Notes under the pieces: generated by a model | Seen by the model: the letters and a program-made list of their open reading frames with translations, nothing else | Told to the model about the DNA's origin: nothing | Database searches by the model: none | Shown: piece after piece, positions 61,108 through 64,000 of the stretch | Layout: every line of letters starts with the position of its first letter | Position numbering within the stretch: position 1 is the stretch's first letter | Program-made: the position numbers and the translations under genes | Origin: Strigamia acuminata | Taxonomy: Eukaryota > Arthropoda > Chilopoda > Geophilomorpha > Linotaeniidae | NCBI GenBank assembly: GCA_949358305.1 | Contig: OX442324.1 | Span: 2,469,501-2,533,500, forward strand | DNA: 64,000 nt | Direction of reading: 5' to 3'

Positions 61108-63699
61108 ATGGCCTTTGTGGTTGATCCGTGTGCGTTTGCATTTGCACTTCATCACGAACAACTATCTTTTCCCTTCGAAAGACAATACAGGCTTGGACAC
61201 GTGTTGGGCAAAGGCGGCTTTGGAACGGTTTTCGCGGGAACGAGGATCAGAGACAAACTGCAGGTCAATAATAACATAACATGCGTTCAACAACCACCAT
61301 TGTTTCAACTCGTTTTTTCTGTTTTTTCTCTATTTTAGGTGGCTATCAAGCACATTATTAAAGAGAAAGTCACCGATTGGGGAACGGTAAGTCGATTGTT
61401 TTTTTTTTTACTTTTTTATATTTTTAAAAATTTTTTTTTTGTATTGTTGCGTGTTTAAATTGTTCAAATTGTTAAAATTGGAGGGAAAAGTGCATATTTG
61501 GGAAATGGTTGATGGGTGAAATTTTGGCGCCAAATGCTCAATTTGGTAACAAAAGAGATGAGAGGAAAAATGTTTGTTTGGTAAAACGAGACTAGTCAAA
61601 TAAAACTGCTTGCGCCAGCGCCAATGATCTAATTACAAACCATGTCTGAGTTTGGTTATGAACAATGCACCCAATTCGAAGCAAACAGATTGAAATTCAT
61701 ATTTTTTTTCAAAAAATAATTTTTTTTTTTTTTTTTTTTTTTGAAGAATTTTGAAATATATTTTTTGTTTGGTTTATTTTTCTTGGAAAAAATTCTTTAT
61801 TTACTTTTTTTAAATTTTCCCCCCAATTGCACAATCAAAACAAACATAGTGTGATGACCTTTTCAGCACAAACATTTTTAGGTCACATGCACTGTGGAAT
61901 GTGGAAATTGCTCGAAGGGGGTGTTGGGAGTCGTCAACCAATCATTAAACCGAAACTGTTTGCTTTTTTTTTTCTTTTTTCTTTTTTTTTATTCTAACTT
62001 TACTTATTATTACCGATTTTATATTAAAAAACGACTAACTAAAAATTTAAAAAAAAAAAAAATTTCAAATTTTTAAAAAAAATTTCGACACATTTTTGTT
62101 TTTGTGACAATTATGAAAATCGTGATTAATCATTCTCGGAAGAAGAAATATAAAAATCGATAGTGGATTTTTAGGTCGATGATTTTTTTTGTTTTTTGTT
62201 TTGTTTTATTTTTATTTTTGTTTGTATTTTTATTTTTAAGAAAAGGTGTATTATTAGGCATCACTCTGTAACTGAATGTGCGGAATAAATAGCAATGGCG
62301 CCGGTGTCGTCTGGGCGCATGACGCGACAGACATTAATAATTTCGAAACATAACACAGCGAACAATTTGATTTATATCCTCGAAATCGAGACGGGGAAAT
62401 TTAATAATTTCCTAATTATTATTTATTTATTTTTTTTATTTTTCAAACGGGAAATATTGAACAATTTCGAAATTTCGATAATGAAAATTATTTTTATTTT
62501 TTTACATTTGTATTTTTTTTTATAAAAAAAAAAATGTTGTAATCAATTGAATTAAAAATAATTTCCCGTGCACATGACGTCTCGTGACTGATAGCTCTTG
62601 TTAACACAACACGTGGCTAATTTTTCGGGCACCAACAATCTGTTGGGTTACGTAAGTGAAAACGCAAGTGCGGGAATGTCTAGCCGCAGACTTTCTCACG
62701 TGAAAGCAAACTTGCGCGCTCTCTTTTTTTCGTTTTCCCTTTCAAACAGTGGAAAAACAGGTCGTCTTTTTTTTTTTGTTGATGAACATTTCTTTTTAAT
62801 CAAACATCGTTTTACAAATCCTCAATGAACGAAACCATTTGGTCGCCATTGATAATAAATAATTGATAGACACAAATTTGCACTAACCAAACAGTTGAAT
62901 CGATAAAAAAAAGAATAAAAAATGTTGGCTTGTGCGAGATTTTGTGTTAGAATAAAGTTAGTAATTGCATTGTTGTCGTTAGAAAGCGAAGTAAGTGACA
63001 ATTACAATATCGCATATTGTAATTGCCGTTTAATTCGCTTTACTTTAATTGAAATTTGAAGTATAAAATATTTATATCATATTATAAAATAGTTATACTT
63101 TATATTGTTGCACTAAAGGCTAGTTTACACTGCAGCGAAGCGAATTCAGAACTGAAAAATTTGAATTTACAATTTACGCGCGCAACGGATTTTCGCGATC
63201 AACAATTCGCAGCATTGTAAACTATTGAGTGCCACGTAAATTTATTGGCCGAGCACTATTTTTCAATACTAAGAGTTGAGGCGTTTCGAATGGAGAAAGG
63301 AGAATTAATTTGTATGCGTTTGTTTATTTTTGTAGCTGGACAATAAGAGAGTTCCGTTGGAGATTTGCCTGCTCCGTAAATTATCGCCGGTGTCAGGAGT
63401 GATCAAACTGATCGATTGGTTCGAGCGGCCCGAAGCGTTCATTTTGATAATGGAGTACCCGGAACCGGTCAAGGATCTGTTCGATTATATCAGCGAGAAG
63501 GGGATCTTGGAGGAGCCGCTGGCACGTGCTTTTTTCCGCCAGGTCGTCGAGACTGTGATACAATGCCACAAGATGGGCGTCATTCATCGTGACATCAAGG
63601 ACGAAAATATCCTGGTCGATCTCAAATCGCACGCGCTCAAACTCATCGATTTCGGATCCGGCACGTACCTCAAGGAGTCCCTCTACAGGGATTTCGATG
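61108..63699 (+). CDS. PIM: PIM-family serine/threonine kinase, N-terminal half (3' end outside window)
   Basis: Three coding exons: 61108-61263, 61339-61386 and 63336-63699, with phases 0, 0 and 1; the last ends in a GTGAGA donor and later exons lie beyond the window. About 189 residues are seen. Landmarks: Gly loop GKGGFG (34-39), VAIK with the ATP-binding Lys56, the family block DWGT...[16 protein letters not shown], hinge [13 protein letters not shown] (from 108), HRDIKDEN (152-159, catalytic Asp154) and DFGSG (173-177). The Pro in the hinge is the PIM hallmark that removes one ATP-adenine hydrogen bond and makes these kinases constitutively active without activation-loop phosphorylation (known). 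PIM kinases phosphorylate basic-motif substrates in survival, translation and cell-cycle control. All catalytic residues within view are intact. The start ATG has a good context and follows a CpG-rich leader. Confidence 0.96.
61387..63335 (+). other. Intron 2 of the PIM kinase gene
   Basis: AT-rich with long T tracts. It holds a small inverted-repeat element at 63113-63240. No coding exon is visible. Confidence 0.55.
63113..63240. mobile_element. Short MITE related to the 27195 family
   Basis: Left CACTAAAGGCTAGTTTACAC (then TGCAGCGAA) and right TTCGCAGCATTGTAAACTAT are imperfect inverted copies. 128 bp, in PIM intron 2. Confidence 0.6.
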
Positions 63700-64000
63700 G
63701 TGAGATAGATCATTAGTCGCTTGAAAACATCAATTGAATTTGGTTTTCCCCTCTTTTTTTCGTTTGATTATTGAAAATAAGTGAGAATTCGTGATGAATT
63801 TGTGAGGAAATCACGAATTCTCGCAGGAAATTGAAAAATTGAGGTGAAAAGCGACGTGAAGTCGATGAAAGGTGAAAAATTCAATTGATAAGAGTTTTCT
63901 GCAAGTTTGTTTCTTTTTGGTGGGCTGCTTCTTTTTTTTCTTCTTTTTTCTTTCTTTTTTTGAAAATTCCGATTGCGACCAATCGCGGGGCCGCGAATCG
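63700..64000 (+). other. Start of PIM intron 3 (cut by window edge)
   Basis: Begins GTGAGATAG. It includes a short inverted pair GAGAATTCGTGAT / ATCACGAATTCTC at 63782-63824. No exon before the window end. Confidence 0.6.

Noticed and set aside
1-64000. CRISPR array, bacterial operon, phage or plasmid content
   Set aside because: The tandem repeats have no spacer pattern and all genes are intron-bearing animal families.

Overview
This is a gene-rich but AT-rich stretch of an animal genome. Every gene is split by GT-AG introns and the families are metazoan: a voltage-gated calcium channel alpha2-delta subunit, a CLCA protein, a fibrinogen-domain protein, a PIM kinase and a Crypton-derived DUF3504 gene. 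There are six genes in 64 kb, with many small non-autonomous DNA transposons, so an invertebrate with a compact genome is likely. The sequence alone does not fix the phylum.

Layout. (1) 536-2619, plus: the last eleven coding exons of a CACNA2D3/4-like alpha2-delta subunit. (2) 6010-10367, minus: a five-exon, 449-residue protein with an N-terminal hydrophobic segment, a coiled coil, a short Ser/Pro/Thr repeat and a divergent fibrinogen-like domain. (3) 13769-19800, minus: a five-exon, 375-residue predicted single-pass membrane protein with a cytoplasmic tail ending in PPTY and PPPY; I do not recognise the family. (4) 21376-31066, minus: a complete 16-exon CLCA gene of 962 residues, with an HEWAH metalloprotease site, an intact VWA MIDAS and a C-terminal transmembrane helix. 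(5) 37341-51903, plus: a nine-exon, 955-residue protein carrying two successive DUF3504 (Crypton tyrosine-recombinase-derived) regions, both without the full catalytic set; a CpG-rich block lies upstream. (6) 61108 to beyond the window, plus: the N-terminal half of a PIM-family kinase, also behind a CpG-rich leader. All exon joins were worked out by hand. In each complete gene the splice phases agree and the total length is a multiple of three.

The rest is intronic and intergenic DNA full of inverted-repeat elements: a six-copy ATACTC-ended family often nested in other elements, a 1-kb palindrome with Tc1-like ends, a piggyBac-like TTAA element, pogo-like and hAT-like ends, a 5S-rRNA-derived sequence inside an intron, and several tandem arrays (20, 22 and about 43 bp units). 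No operon-like or shared-pathway relation between the six genes is evident. Three adjacent genes (2-4) share one strand and encode predicted secretory or membrane proteins, but they are not homologous to each other.

The most novel items are the tandem DUF3504 gene and the unrecognised PPxY membrane protein.
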